The notes below the pieces were generated by a model. It was not told the DNA's origin. It worked only from the letters and a program-made list of their open reading frames with translations, and ran no database searches. The position numbers were made by a program, and so were the translations under genes. From positions 4,216,001 to 4,280,000 of the forward strand of contig CP050901.1 in assembly GCA_050916095.1 (NCBI GenBank): a DNA stretch of 64,000 nt. The letters are read 5' to 3'. Of this stretch, positions 7,648 through 15,499 are shown piece by piece (positions within the stretch are counted from its first letter, which is position 1; the number at the start of each line of letters is the position of its first letter). The DNA comes from JANPCX01 sp050916095 (GTDB taxonomy: Bacteria; Pseudomonadota; Gammaproteobacteria; Burkholderiales; Burkholderiaceae_C).

Positions 7648-8196
7648 TCAGTTGCGGCAAGTAGCTGGCACATATTTGAAAACAGTGTTCGTGCCCGCGC
7701 CCGTGGCCGTCAATGCTGTCGTTGACGCGCGGCAACCCCACACAACTGGAGCCCCACCAAGTATTGCACCGGCCGGAAGGCCGGCGGCAACGATACCGGA
7801 GCCAGGTGTAAGTCCGATGAATAGCGCTGGGACACCAACAGCAGCGTCGTATCGAATGTTAATCAAGCCATCACCCGCAGCAGGCGTTGCTGTAATGTTG
7901 GCAATTGACATACCAGAGACAAATCTCGTCGGGGTAAGTTGATAACCGAAATCAGCGGAACCCGGTGCTGTGTCACAAGGCATAGCGCAACCAGTCAATG
8001 CAACACCGCCGCGTGCAGCGAAAGTCTCGGCGACCGCTGTTTTTGCTGCGGCAGCCAAAGTCAACCCCTCAGTCACCCGCGACCGAATCGTGTAATCCTG
8101 ATAAGCCGGCAATGCCACCGCCGCCAAAATACCAATAATCGCCACCACAATCATCAATTCGATGAGGGTAAAACCTTTTTGGAGAGTGCGCTTCAT
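7648..8196 (-). CDS. type IV major pilin (PilA/PilE-like)
   Basis: The start is set at ATG 8196 (182 residues), preceded by AGGAG at 7-nt spacing. The longer frame to 8253 would overlap the promoter. The leader MKRTLQKG is cut before FTLIELMIVVAIIGILAAVA, the canonical class III signal of type IVa pilins. The rest is the alpha-helix and a variable globular domain with cysteines at the GCAMPCD loop, at WGC, and at the C-terminal CRN, the last fitting a disulfide-bounded D-region. It polymerises into pili for twitching, adhesion or DNA uptake. It is transcribed from a sigma-54 promoter and ends at its own terminator. Confidence 0.92.
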   Translation of the reverse strand: MKRTLQKGFTLIELMIVVAIIGILAAVALPAYQDYTIRSRVTEGLTLAAAAKTAVAETFAARGGVALTGCAMPCDTAPGSADFGYQLTPTRFVSGMSIANITATPAAGDGLINIRYDAAVGVPALFIGLTPGSGIVAAGLPAGAILGGAPVVWGCRASTTALTATGAGTNTVFKYVPATCRN

Positions 8197-8248
8197 AAGA
8201 AAGCTCCTGTAAGAAGTTGAACAAAAGGAAACGTAGCGCTGATACAGA

Positions 8249-8264
8249 TGCACTCCGCGTGCCA
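8249..8264 (-). promoter_or_regulatory. sigma-54 promoter of the intact pilin gene
   Basis: On the minus strand TGGCACGCGGAGTGCA has a perfect TGGCAC, with the -24 GG at plus-strand 8262-8263 and the -12 GC at 8250-8251, exactly 10 bases apart. The predicted start is near 8239, about 43 nt before the ATG at 8196. Major pilin genes in pseudomonads are known to depend on RpoN with the PilS/PilR pair, so this fits. PilR itself is not in the window. Confidence 0.8.
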
Positions 8265-8330
8265 GCGCATCAGGGGCCCAAACCCGTGAACTTTGCCCGC
8301 TTCAACCCACAGAAGCGACACATCCCGTCA

Positions 8331-8353
8331 CCCACCCCACCCCACCCCCACCC
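8331..8353 (-). other. G-quadruplex-forming motif upstream of the pilin promoter
   Basis: On the minus (pilin-coding) strand the sequence reads G3-T-G5-T-G4-T-G4-T-G3: five runs of at least three G separated by single T. One-nucleotide loops are the most favourable arrangement for a parallel G4. It lies 67 bp upstream of the sigma-54 promoter element. The G4 upstream of gonococcal pilE is required for pilin antigenic variation. Whether this one has any function is unknown. Confidence 0.7.
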
Positions 8354-8367
8354 AAGCCCAGTCAAGC

Positions 8368-8386
8368 AGTGACGCAAAACGTCACT
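8368..8386. repeat. 7-bp inverted repeat next to the G4 motif
   Basis: AGTGACG (8368-8374) and CGTCACT (8380-8386) flank CAAAA. It lies in the 326-bp gene-free stretch 8197-8522, upstream of both the pilin promoter and the fitAB genes, where an activator site for the pilin would be expected. It could equally be a short hairpin. Confidence 0.45.
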
Positions 8387-8496
8387 TGGATGCGAACAAA
8401 TGCAAGAGCGGCGGAGCGCATTGGTTTGGGTTGACGACCGTTTACCGACTCTGGAACCCCCGCGCTTTGGTGTCACCGCTATACAATGGTTGCGTT

Positions 8497-8519
8497 GATA
8501 TACTTTTATGGAGATATAC
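8497..8519 (+). promoter_or_regulatory. direct repeat before fitA, possible operator
   Basis: GATATAC occurs at 8497-8503 and again at 8513-8519, with the second copy ending 3 bp before the fitA ATG. Ribbon-helix-helix antitoxins usually bind repeated sites in their own promoter, so this is a candidate autoregulatory site. A TATACAATGG element just upstream (from about 8480) could be the -10 region. Function is inferred. Confidence 0.4.
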
Positions 8520-8522
8520 CAA

Positions 8523-8780
8523 ATGGCAAACGTGAATGTAAGAAATCTGCCCGATGAGGTGCATCGGGCCATCCGAATCCAAGCCGCCCATCATGGCCGC
8601 AGCACCGAGGCGGAAATCCGCGACATTCTGGAGCGGGCAGCTAAGCCGGAGGGGCGCGTGAAACTTGGCTCGTATCTAGCCTCTATCGCTCGCGAGGCGG
8701 GCGGCCTGACTGATGAAGAAGTCGCCGTCTTCGAGAGCGCGCGCGTCAAGTCCCCAGCCCGCGCAGCGAGCTTCGAATGA
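8523..8780 (+). CDS. fitA: FitA-like ribbon-helix-helix antitoxin
   Basis: Starting at ATG 8523 gives 85 residues. The N-terminus MANVNVRNLPDEVHRAIRIQ and the following GRSTEAEIRDILE are typical of Arc-type ribbon-helix-helix antitoxins of the FitA/StbC group, which pair with PIN-domain toxins. The C-terminal half should wrap the toxin active site. Its stop overlaps the toxin start as ATGA (8777-8780), so the pair is translationally coupled. The five residues before this start (from 8508) are disregarded. Confidence 0.88.
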   Translation: MANVNVRNLPDEVHRAIRIQAAHHGRSTEAEIRDILERAAKPEGRVKLGSYLASIAREAGGLTDEEVAVFESARVKSPARAASFE

Positions 8781-9205
8781 TCCTGCTCGATACGAACGTG
8801 ATTTCGGAGACACAGCGCCATGAGCCTCATGCCCGGGTGCTTGACTGGATCGACGCGCAAGCGCTGGAAACGCTCTACCTGTCCGTGATCACGGTAGCCG
8901 AGTTGCGTGCCGGTATCGCGCTGATGCCGACTGGAAAGCGCCGGGCCAGCCTGCATGAGAACCTGGAAAAGCGCCTGCTGCCGATGTTCGCCAATCGGGT
9001 GCTGTCGTTCGATATGGCTTGCACGAAGGCTTATGCCGAGCTGCTGGCCAAGTCCCGCGCTGCCGGCTTGGCGGTCGAAACGGCCGATGCCTTCATTGCA
9101 GCCGTCGCCCTCGCCAACGGCTTCACCGTTGCCACCCGCGACACCATTCCTTTTGAGGCTGCCGGGCTGAACGTCATCAATCCATGGGAGGCGGTGTTCG
9201 AGTGA
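8777..9205 (+). CDS. fitB: FitB/VapC-type PIN-domain ribonuclease toxin
   Basis: The 142-residue PIN protein has the acidic residues expected for Mg-dependent RNA cleavage: Asp in MILLDTNVISE, Glu in VITVAELRAGI, Asp in AVETADAFIAAVA and Asp in ATRDTIPFE. Members of this family cut RNA, often tRNA, and are blocked by the co-expressed antitoxin. It overlaps fitA by 4 nt. A HigB remnant and an antitoxin gene follow immediately, making a patch of two toxin-antitoxin types. Confidence 0.9.
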   Translation: MILLDTNVISETQRHEPHARVLDWIDAQALETLYLSVITVAELRAGIALMPTGKRRASLHENLEKRLLPMFANRVLSFDMACTKAYAELLAKSRAAGLAVETADAFIAAVALANGFTVATRDTIPFEAAGLNVINPWEAVFE

Positions 9206-9309
9206 TTTACTTCAACTTAACCGAGCAGGAAGTGGTGTTGCTTGTGGCTGCATACGCCAAATCTGACCGAGTCAATATGCTTGCAGCCGAAATCAAAAAG
9301 GTGGTCTGA
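9202..9309 (+). pseudogene. C-terminal remnant of a HigB/RelE-type toxin
   Basis: A 35-residue frame opens with GTG overlapping the fitB stop (GTGA) and reads VIYFNLTEQEVVLLVAAYAK, then ends IKKVV at the TGA 1 bp before the next gene. This resembles the last third of RelE-superfamily HigB toxins, where a strand and a YAKSD-like segment precede the terminal helix. The N-terminal two thirds are missing, so no nuclease activity is expected. The frame could still be translated through coupling to fitB. Family assignment is by eye only. Confidence 0.6.
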
Positions 9310-9310
9310 C

Positions 9311-9634
9311 ATGGGCATTAAAAAGCTAGACATTGAGAAGGTCGCTGCCGCTATTGAAGCCGATGCAGGCGAATCGTTGCCTGGTCTGCGTCAGGCACTG
9401 GCTGAAGCGAATGCTGGACTTGGCCGCGTTACCACACGTGAGCAAATTTTGGTTCGTCAGGCGCGTGAGAAAGCGGGGCTGACGCAAGCAGCATTCGCAG
9501 AGCGAATAGCAACCCCCGTAGCGACATTGCGTGACTGGGAGCAAGGAAGATTTGTTCCGCCCGGTGGCGTGATCTGCCTTCTAAAGCTCATCATCAAGCA
9601 CCCAGAGTTGTCGCAAGAACTGAGTGCTGCATAA
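9311..9634 (+). CDS. HigA-like XRE-family antitoxin, apparently orphaned
   Basis: Starting at ATG 9311 gives 107 residues. The second half is a helix-turn-helix of the XRE type (TREQILVRQAREKAGLTQAA, then FAERIATPVATLRDWEQGR) as found in HigA/MqsA-like antitoxins that accompany RelE-type toxins. The start is 1 bp after the stop of the broken HigB frame, which is the normal toxin-first order. With the toxin truncated it may persist as an orphan regulator or anti-addiction module. Confidence 0.8.
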   Translation: MGIKKLDIEKVAAAIEADAGESLPGLRQALAEANAGLGRVTTREQILVRQAREKAGLTQAAFAERIATPVATLRDWEQGRFVPPGGVICLLKLIIKHPELSQELSAA

Positions 9635-9703
9635 AGGTGAAATCACGACTTTCTGTGGCGTTGGTCTTCTGCCGCGCAGACTCCTAGCGGGCCGCAGTCC
9701 AAA

Positions 9704-10477
9704 CTAAAAGTCCATCACCTGTCCCACGTCCAACGGATCGATTTGGTGCGTGGTTTGCAACCGCCGCACCTGCGCCATCACCGCCTCCGCCTCGCCGGGT
9801 TTGATGTGGGTGATGTGCACTTGAACCGAACCGCCAAGGTGCGTCAGTTCTCGCCCTAACGTGCTTGGGCAAAGATGTTGGCTGAGTTCGGCCAGTGCGT
9901 GTTCTTCATTACTGAACGCGGTTTCGATGACCAAGTGGGCAATCTCAAGCGTTCGCAGCCGCTCCCAGAGTGCTGGATTGGGACCGGTATCACCCGTGAA
10001 CACCCAATACCCCCTATCCCCTTTAACAGCAAAGCCCACGGCGGGCACGGTGTGGGTAGCGGGCAGCACCTCAATCTGGCGGCCAGCAAGCTCCAACACC
10101 TGACCCACTTCAAACGCCTGCAAACGCAGGGCGGGCACGTCAAGGCTTGGCAGCCGTGTGAAGTCTGGCCAGATCACGCCGTTGAAAATGTGGGCTTTGA
10201 GCGCGGCCAGGGTTTGGGGCAACGCATGAACCGTAATGGGGCCCGCTTTGCGGGCCAATCGCTCACGCATGCTGCTATCTGCCAACAGGCCAATGGACAG
10301 CACATGGTCGAGGTGTGAGTGACTGATGCAGATGTGATCGATTCGGGCCAGCTCGGCCAAGCTGAGGTCGCCCACGCCCGTGCCCGCGTCGATGAGCACG
10401 GCCTCGTCAAGCAAAAAAGAGGTGGTTCGGCAACCCGCAGCGATGGCGCCTGAGCAGCCTAAGACACGAATGGACAT
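9704..10477 (-). CDS. class II 3',5'-cyclic-nucleotide phosphodiesterase (metallo-beta-lactamase fold)
   Basis: Starting at ATG 10477 gives 257 residues beginning MSIRVLGCSGAIAAG; the 22 codons upstream in frame lack family character. The metal-binding motif SHSHLDH sits at about residue 70. Further ligands are likely at PATHTVPAVG and FTGDTGPN, and the protein ends with VHITHIKPGE, as in PDEase class II enzymes. It should hydrolyse cAMP or cGMP. It stands alone between the toxin-antitoxin patch and the FHA gene. The ribosome-binding site is weak. Confidence 0.85.
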   Translation of the reverse strand: MSIRVLGCSGAIAAGCRTTSFLLDEAVLIDAGTGVGDLSLAELARIDHICISHSHLDHVLSIGLLADSSMRERLARKAGPITVHALPQTLAALKAHIFNGVIWPDFTRLPSLDVPALRLQAFEVGQVLELAGRQIEVLPATHTVPAVGFAVKGDRGYWVFTGDTGPNPALWERLRTLEIAHLVIETAFSNEEHALAELSQHLCPSTLGRELTHLGGSVQVHITHIKPGEAEAVMAQVRRLQTTHQIDPLDVGQVMDF

Positions 10478-10679
10478 GGGGATCGAAGTGACCGGGCAAG
10501 GGGTAGATGCTGCGGTGCGATCGATTTGAACGCAAGAGGTCACTGGGGCGCGAGCAACGTTAACGTGGTGTTGTTCGCGCTATTGGCTTTTGCCGTCGCA
10601 CGGCACAGCGCTTGGCCGTGGAAAATTCACGGCGGCGGTGTGGTTCTAAAGCCCTACAGGCTCGTCATTTCTGTCCGGT

Positions 10680-11369
10680 TCACGCCTGAACGAACTGCAT
10701 GCGTGTTCCAGCCAGCTCAATGACATCGCCATTTTTCAGCTGGACGCTGTCGCTGTTGAGGGGGCCACCATTGATGGTAGGACGGGCAGCGCCTTCCACG
10801 TGGGCAAAAGCGTAGCCGCCGGGGCGTTTGGTAATGGAGGCGACTTGAACGCCCGGTTTGCCAACCGTGGTGACCACCTTGGTCAGCATCACTTCGCGCC
10901 CTGCGGCGGCCCCATTGAGCACCTTGATGGACGCAGGCGCCACGGGCGCATTCAGACCCCCGAAGTTCGACGGCGCACCGAATCCAGATGGGTTACCGAA
11001 CCCGCCGGTATTGGCATAGGCGGGTGACACCGATGGTCGGGCACCCGCCTTCATGATCATGGTCTTTTCGAAGTCGGTGCCTTCTTCGACTTGGTACTTG
11101 AGTTTGTACTTGCCAATCTCCACCGTATCGTTGTTAGCAAGCAACTGTTTTTTCACGGCCTTGCCGTTGATGTAGGTGCCGTTGGTGCTGTTGAGGTCTT
11201 CTATGAAGACGTCGGCACCAACCATTTGCAGCACGGCGTGCTCGCCGCTGACGGCCAAGTTGTCAATGACGATGTCGTTGTACGGTCTGCGACCAAGGGA
11301 CGTTTTGTCCTTGCTCAGATGGACCTCTTTGATCACAACGCCGTCGAGTGATACGACCAATTTACCCAT
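10680..11369 (-). CDS. FHA-domain protein
   Basis: The start is ATG 11369 (229 residues), with AGGT about 6 nt upstream; the four residues before it are ignored. An N-terminal FHA domain is clear: SLGRRPYNDIVIDN, SGEHAVL and EDLNSTNGTYING carry the Gly-Arg, Ser-Glu-His and Asn residues that bind phosphothreonine. A Gly/Ala/Pro linker follows, then a second degenerate FHA-like or SHOCT-like half (IKVLNGAAAGREVMLTKVVT through SVQLKNGDVIELAG). It is the third gene of a minus-strand kinase-phosphatase-FHA row and probably reads phosphothreonines made by that kinase. Confidence 0.88.
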   Translation of the reverse strand: MGKLVVSLDGVVIKEVHLSKDKTSLGRRPYNDIVIDNLAVSGEHAVLQMVGADVFIEDLNSTNGTYINGKAVKKQLLANNDTVEIGKYKLKYQVEEGTDFEKTMIMKAGARPSVSPAYANTGGFGNPSGFGAPSNFGGLNAPVAPASIKVLNGAAAGREVMLTKVVTTVGKPGVQVASITKRPGGYAFAHVEGAARPTINGGPLNSDSVQLKNGDVIELAGTRMQFVQA

Positions 11370-11478
11370 GCTTGACCTCATGCCTCTTCAATTTTCTATC
11401 CCTGACCACAGCGCCTTGTACTCACCCGAACCGGCGTCGCGTTGATGTTTGATTGACCAGAAGTTCAATACCAACTAT

Positions 11479-12264
11479 TTAGCTGGTGCGGCGAAACGGC
11501 CACCACGACTTTGCAGTGCCGCCCCCGTGTACTCGTGCCAGTATCACCGAAATATTGTCTTTGCCGCCAGCGTCATTCGCCGCAGCGATGAGTGCAGTGG
11601 CAGACTCAGCCAGTGAGTCGTGCACTTGCAACAACTGCAGGATGGTTTCGTCGCTGAGCATGTCAGACAAACCGTCCGAACACAACAAATAGGTGTCTCC
11701 GGGCAGCAGATCGTGCATGTGGTTCTCCAAGAGAACCGTGTCTTCGACGCCTACGGCGCGGGTCACCAGGTTTTTATTGGCCGAGAAAGCGGCCTGCTCC
11801 ATCGTGATCAAACCCGCGTCAATTTGTTCTTGCAGCAGGGAATGGTCTTTGGTGATTTGGACCATGCGGCCCGCACGAACCCGGTAGGCCCGGGAATCAC
11901 CCACATGGCCCACGAGAAGACGGCCTTCGCGAAACACCCCGACCACCAAGGTCGTACCCATGCCGTTGTACTGGGGGTTGGAGTTGGCCGCGTTGAAGAT
12001 CGCACGGTTCGCGTTGTCAACGCAAATGTCCATTGCCCTGCGCACATCGGTGTCTGAAGCGCTGCTGGATGCCTCGGAAAGCCAGCGACCCAGCTCGGTC
12101 TTGATGAACGAAGTGGCCATACCACTGGCCACTTCGCCAGCGTTGTAGCCCCCCATGCCGTCAGCGAGCACGATCATGGACGACGCTTCATCGACCGCGA
12201 CCGAGTCTTCGTTGTTGTTGCGCGCTCGGCCAGTATCGGTGGCGCTGAAAAACTCGAAGTTCAT
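11479..12264 (-). CDS. PP2C-family protein serine/threonine phosphatase
   Basis: The 261-residue protein has the PP2C metal-binding signatures: SATDTGRARNNNEDS at the N-terminus, VLADGMGGYNAGEVAS near residue 35, VGHVGDSRAYRVR in the middle, and LCSDGLSD and DNISVILAR towards the end. It is the Stp1/PppA type of Mn/Mg-dependent phosphatase and should reverse phosphorylation by the kinase encoded 60 bp upstream. The FHA gene follows 110 bp downstream. Confidence 0.95.
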   Translation of the reverse strand: MNFEFFSATDTGRARNNNEDSVAVDEASSMIVLADGMGGYNAGEVASGMATSFIKTELGRWLSEASSSASDTDVRRAMDICVDNANRAIFNAANSNPQYNGMGTTLVVGVFREGRLLVGHVGDSRAYRVRAGRMVQITKDHSLLQEQIDAGLITMEQAAFSANKNLVTRAVGVEDTVLLENHMHDLLPGDTYLLCSDGLSDMLSDETILQLLQVHDSLAESATALIAAANDAGGKDNISVILARVHGGGTAKSWWPFRRTS

Positions 12265-12323
12265 GTGTTCGCGGGCTGGCCAGTCTCAGGGTTCGGTGGG
12301 GGAAAAATCACAAGCAGAAATTT

Positions 12324-13713
12324 TCAACGCATTGAATTGTGCCCTGGATCCGGTCGTTCTAACGCTAAAGTCGCTTCAAAACCAGGTGGTGGGGCTGGTG
12401 CCAGCGCCAATGCTGGGTTGTGGCACCCCATGTCCAGCCCTGATTGCAACACAAGTGCTTCAGCGCGCTGCAGCGCGGTCGCAAGTTCTTGTCCGTCGGA
12501 AAAACGGCCCTCCGGCCTTTTCTCCATCGCCCGTGCCACGATTTTGGCAACCAGTTCAGGTAACTCAGCACGCAGGATTCGAACGTCGGGGGCGGGCTCG
12601 TTGGCAATTTGAAACATGAGCTTGGACATGGTGTCAGCCTGGTGGGGCAGGCGGCCTGTAAGGAGTTGAAACAACATGGCGCCAAGAGAATACAAGTCCG
12701 ATCGCCCGTCCACGCGCTGACCAGCCATTTGCTCAGGCGACATGAAACTCGGCGAGCCCAGCACCAGACCTGTCCGCGTACGGCTGGCGTCTGCCGCGAT
12801 GCGTGCGATGCCAAAATCAGTGACTTTGACCGAGTCTGCCGCCAAGTCCACCATCACATTGGCGGGTTTGATGTCGCGGTGTACCACCCCCTGACTATGT
12901 GCGTAATGCAGGGCCAATGCGACGCGAGCCATACAGCGCAAAACGACGGCCACCGGCAGCAAACGGTCAGGCTGGGTGTGGGTTTGCAAATCGCTCCCCG
13001 ACAGATACTCCATCGCGATGTAGGCCAAACCTTGCTCCTCGCCAGCATCGTAAATCTTGACGATGTCGCGGTGTTTGAGGCGGCCGGCGGTTTCGGCTTC
13101 GCGGAAAAAAACGGGCCCGCGCGTCAGCCAGCTCCGCACCTTCAAACTCTCGGCTCAATGCCAAAGTTTTGACGGCAACGGCACGACCGACCTTGGGATC
13201 CATGCCGGCGTACACCGCCCCCATGGAGCCACGACCGATCTGACGCTCAATACGGTATCGGCCCAACTGGGTTCGGTCAGGGCGCAACAAAGCGGGGGCG
13301 GGCAGGTCGGTTGGCAATCCCGGTGCCGCAGTGTCCGCAAATGTCATCGGAACCGTTTCAGCCGGTGAAATGTCGCGTAAGCGAAGCTCGTTGGTTTGGC
13401 CAGCAGAGGTCGCTTTGCGAGACTTGGGCTTTGGATTCAGACTGTTGATGCCAGCACGCCAACCCCACCACCAAGCACCATGGCCCATCGCCAGAGCAGC
13501 CGCGGCAGAGAAGAGGCCCAAAGCAGTTGCAGGCGAGGCCGCAAAGGCGGCTCCGACCAACACCGTGAGGAGGCCGGCCGTCACCCAGGGCGCTGCGGGC
13601 AGGCGAGGCAACAGTGCATAGGCGTAAAAAGCCGCTGCAGCCACACCCGACAGCACGACTGCGATCGATGTCGACAGACCAAGCATTCCATCCAGCAAAT
13701 CCAACCCTCCCAA
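12324..13713 (-). pseudogene. membrane Ser/Thr protein kinase, frame broken at a T7 run
   Basis: Two overlapping minus-strand frames together encode one kinase. The first (from 13713) has hydrophobic membrane segments over its first 85 residues, a linker, then the kinase start RYRIERQIGRGSMGAVY and AVKTL. It goes out of frame at a run of seven T (plus-strand A7, 13105-13111). The second frame continues with AGRLKHRDIVKIYDAG, HRDIKPANV, TDFGIA and GSPSFMSPEQM to the stop at 12324. Six T would restore one continuous frame. The first start is uncertain: TTG 13713, TTG 13698 (after GGGAGGG) or ATG 13686. It could be a true null, a slippage switch or a sequencing error. It belongs with the PP2C and FHA genes. 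Confidence 0.82.
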
Positions 13714-13782
13714 GGGGGTCTAGCTTAACGTCAATTGCTCCTCTGTGGGACGGGGCAAACACGCCCCGGGGCTGGCTTAGGG

Positions 13783-14511
13783 TTAGGCTGCGGGATGCGT
13801 GGGATTGCGGGCTAACGCCCATCGACCAATGGCCAAAACAAGCAGCGCACCTGCCAGACCCGCACCGTACCGAATCACGTCGTCGGCCATGAATTTCGGG
13901 AAGCTCGCCATGGTTTGAGGGTCAGCAAAGGCGGGATCGGTCACCAACATGGTTCCGGCTATCCAGCCCAACAACATGCCGCCAATGGTGATGACGACAG
14001 GAAACCGGTCCATCAGCTTGATCACAAGCTGGCTGCCCCACACGATGATAGGAATGCTGACCAAAAGACCAAAAATCACCAATGGCATTTTGTGATCGCC
14101 GCCCGCGCCTTCGGCGGCTCCGGCGACGGCGATCACGTTGTCGATACTCATCACAAGGTCTGCAACGATGACGGTTTTGACTGCAGACCACAGCTTGTCG
14201 CTACCTTCGATGTTCGCGTGCCCATCGTCGTGGTCGGGGGCCAGCAACTTCACGCCAATCCACACCAACAAGATCGCACCAACGATTTTTAGAAATGGGA
14301 TCGCCAAAAGCGTGAGCGCAAAGAAAATCAAAATCACCCGAAGAGCAATGGCCCCCGCAGTCCCCCAAAGAATGCCCAGGGCTCTTTGTTTTGCGGGGAG
14401 CCGTCGGCAAGCCAGCGCGATCACCACGGCGTTGTCACCACCGAGCAAGATGTCGATCATGATGATCTGACCCACTGCCAACCAAAAGTCGGCGTGCATA
14501 AATTGTTCCAT
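13783..14511 (-). CDS. TerC-family integral membrane protein
   Basis: The 242-residue protein has about seven membrane helices. It carries the TerC signature acidic pairs within helices: DILLGGDNAVVIA near the N-terminus and ADLVMSIDNVIAVAGAA in the middle. TerC proteins are linked to metal ion, often manganese, export and membrane-protein metalation. A start at ATG 14499 is equally possible. No manganese riboswitch was recognised in the short upstream gap. The position beside a glycosyltransferase and sucCD is common in related genomes. Confidence 0.92.
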   Translation of the reverse strand: MEQFMHADFWLAVGQIIMIDILLGGDNAVVIALACRRLPAKQRALGILWGTAGAIALRVILIFFALTLLAIPFLKIVGAILLVWIGVKLLAPDHDDGHANIEGSDKLWSAVKTVIVADLVMSIDNVIAVAGAAEGAGGDHKMPLVIFGLLVSIPIIVWGSQLVIKLMDRFPVVITIGGMLLGWIAGTMLVTDPAFADPQTMASFPKFMADDVIRYGAGLAGALLVLAIGRWALARNPTHPAA

Positions 14512-14586
14512 CTATGTTTCTTTCGAACTTAACCGGCACCAAGTCTAGATGCCCAAGCTGTGCGGTGGACTACGTGACTTCCACAT

Positions 14587-15417
14587 TCAGGAAGCGGTCG
14601 GGCTTTGCGGCGACCGTGCGCAAGCAGGGGCGTTGTGATGCAGCGCTAGACCTTGTTCACAGCGGGTAAGTTGAAGTTGGCGCACACGCGCCAAGATCAC
14701 GCCATTGTCTTTGGCATGTTGGCGTGAAGTGGCTGGGTGGTCCAGGTGGTATTGCAACGCCCGCCCCAGCACGAATTTTTTCCTTCTGCCCAAGTGATAC
14801 AGGCGGACGGTCACTTCGCGGTCCTCCGAGCCCCAGCCCACGAAGGCCTCGTTGAAGCCATTGACCGCTTCTAAATCGCTGCGCCACATGGCCATGTTGC
14901 TGCCCAATGCGCGTTCGCGGAACGCGCCAGTCTGCTTCCAGACAACCGGTATCGGCCAGCGCAAGCCGTAGGCTGCGCGCCAGACCCAGCCACGGCGCAG
15001 CAGGTGCAAGCCCCGGGCATCGGAGGCTTGTGCTTGACGAGCAAAGGACTCGCGTATTTGAGCGCGTTTACCTTGCACCCAGAAGCCGGGTTCAGCCAGA
15101 TTTTGATGATCCGCCACAAAGTCACGGTGTGGCAAACAATCGCCGTCGGTAAAGACAATGTAGTCCGCCGACGATGCGGCCACCCCCATGTTCAAGATGC
15201 GTGAGCGGCGGTACCCCTGGTTAGGCTGCCACACATGCAAGAGCCGGTAGGGTGCTTTGGCTTGCCAGTGGGCGATAAGCTCCCGCGTGCTGGAACCGGA
15301 ACCGTCGTCCGCCACCACCACCTCGTCGGGGACGCGGCTTTGCATGGCATAACCTTCGAGCACTTTGGCCAATGCCTCCGGTGTCTCAAAGGTGGTCATG
15401 ACAACGGCGATACGCAT
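14587..15417 (-). CDS. family 2 glycosyltransferase with galactosyltransferase-type C-terminus
   Basis: Starting at ATG 15417 gives 276 residues (MRIAVVMTTFETPEALAKVL). The GT-A nucleotide-sugar motif is seen as VVVADDGSGSS near residue 35 and VFTDGDCLPH near residue 90. A WGSEDREVTVRLYHLGR segment matches the C-terminal Glyco_transf_7C region. It probably adds a hexose to lipopolysaccharide or another surface glycan; the substrate cannot be told. It starts just after the sucCD terminator, so it is transcribed separately from sucD. Confidence 0.85.
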   Translation of the reverse strand: MRIAVVMTTFETPEALAKVLEGYAMQSRVPDEVVVADDGSGSSTRELIAHWQAKAPYRLLHVWQPNQGYRRSRILNMGVAASSADYIVFTDGDCLPHRDFVADHQNLAEPGFWVQGKRAQIRESFARQAQASDARGLHLLRRGWVWRAAYGLRWPIPVVWKQTGAFRERALGSNMAMWRSDLEAVNGFNEAFVGWGSEDREVTVRLYHLGRRKKFVLGRALQYHLDHPATSRQHAKDNGVILARVRQLQLTRCEQGLALHHNAPACARSPQSPTAS

Positions 15418-15454
15418 GCGGTGTGATGCCTCGATGTGTTGCTTCAAACGGCAA

Positions 15455-15486
15455 AACACCCCGGTCTGTTTGCAGGCCGGGGTGTT
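15455..15486 (-). terminator. terminator after sucD
   Basis: AACACCCCGG (15455-15464) pairs with CCGGGGTGTT (15477-15486). On the minus strand the stem is followed by TTGCC, so the T tail is short (four T counting the last stem bases). It sits between the sucD stop (15500) and the glycosyltransferase start. Confidence 0.75.
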
Positions 15487-15499
15487 GATCGCGCGAGAT

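Noticed and set aside
13724..13775. GGGGC/GCCCC hairpin near 13755-13775 as a terminator of TerC
   Set aside because: No T run on the relevant strand; the stem is short.
14512..14600. Possible manganese (yybP-ykoY) riboswitch before TerC
   Set aside because: The gap is too short and the conserved bulge and loop sequences were not found.
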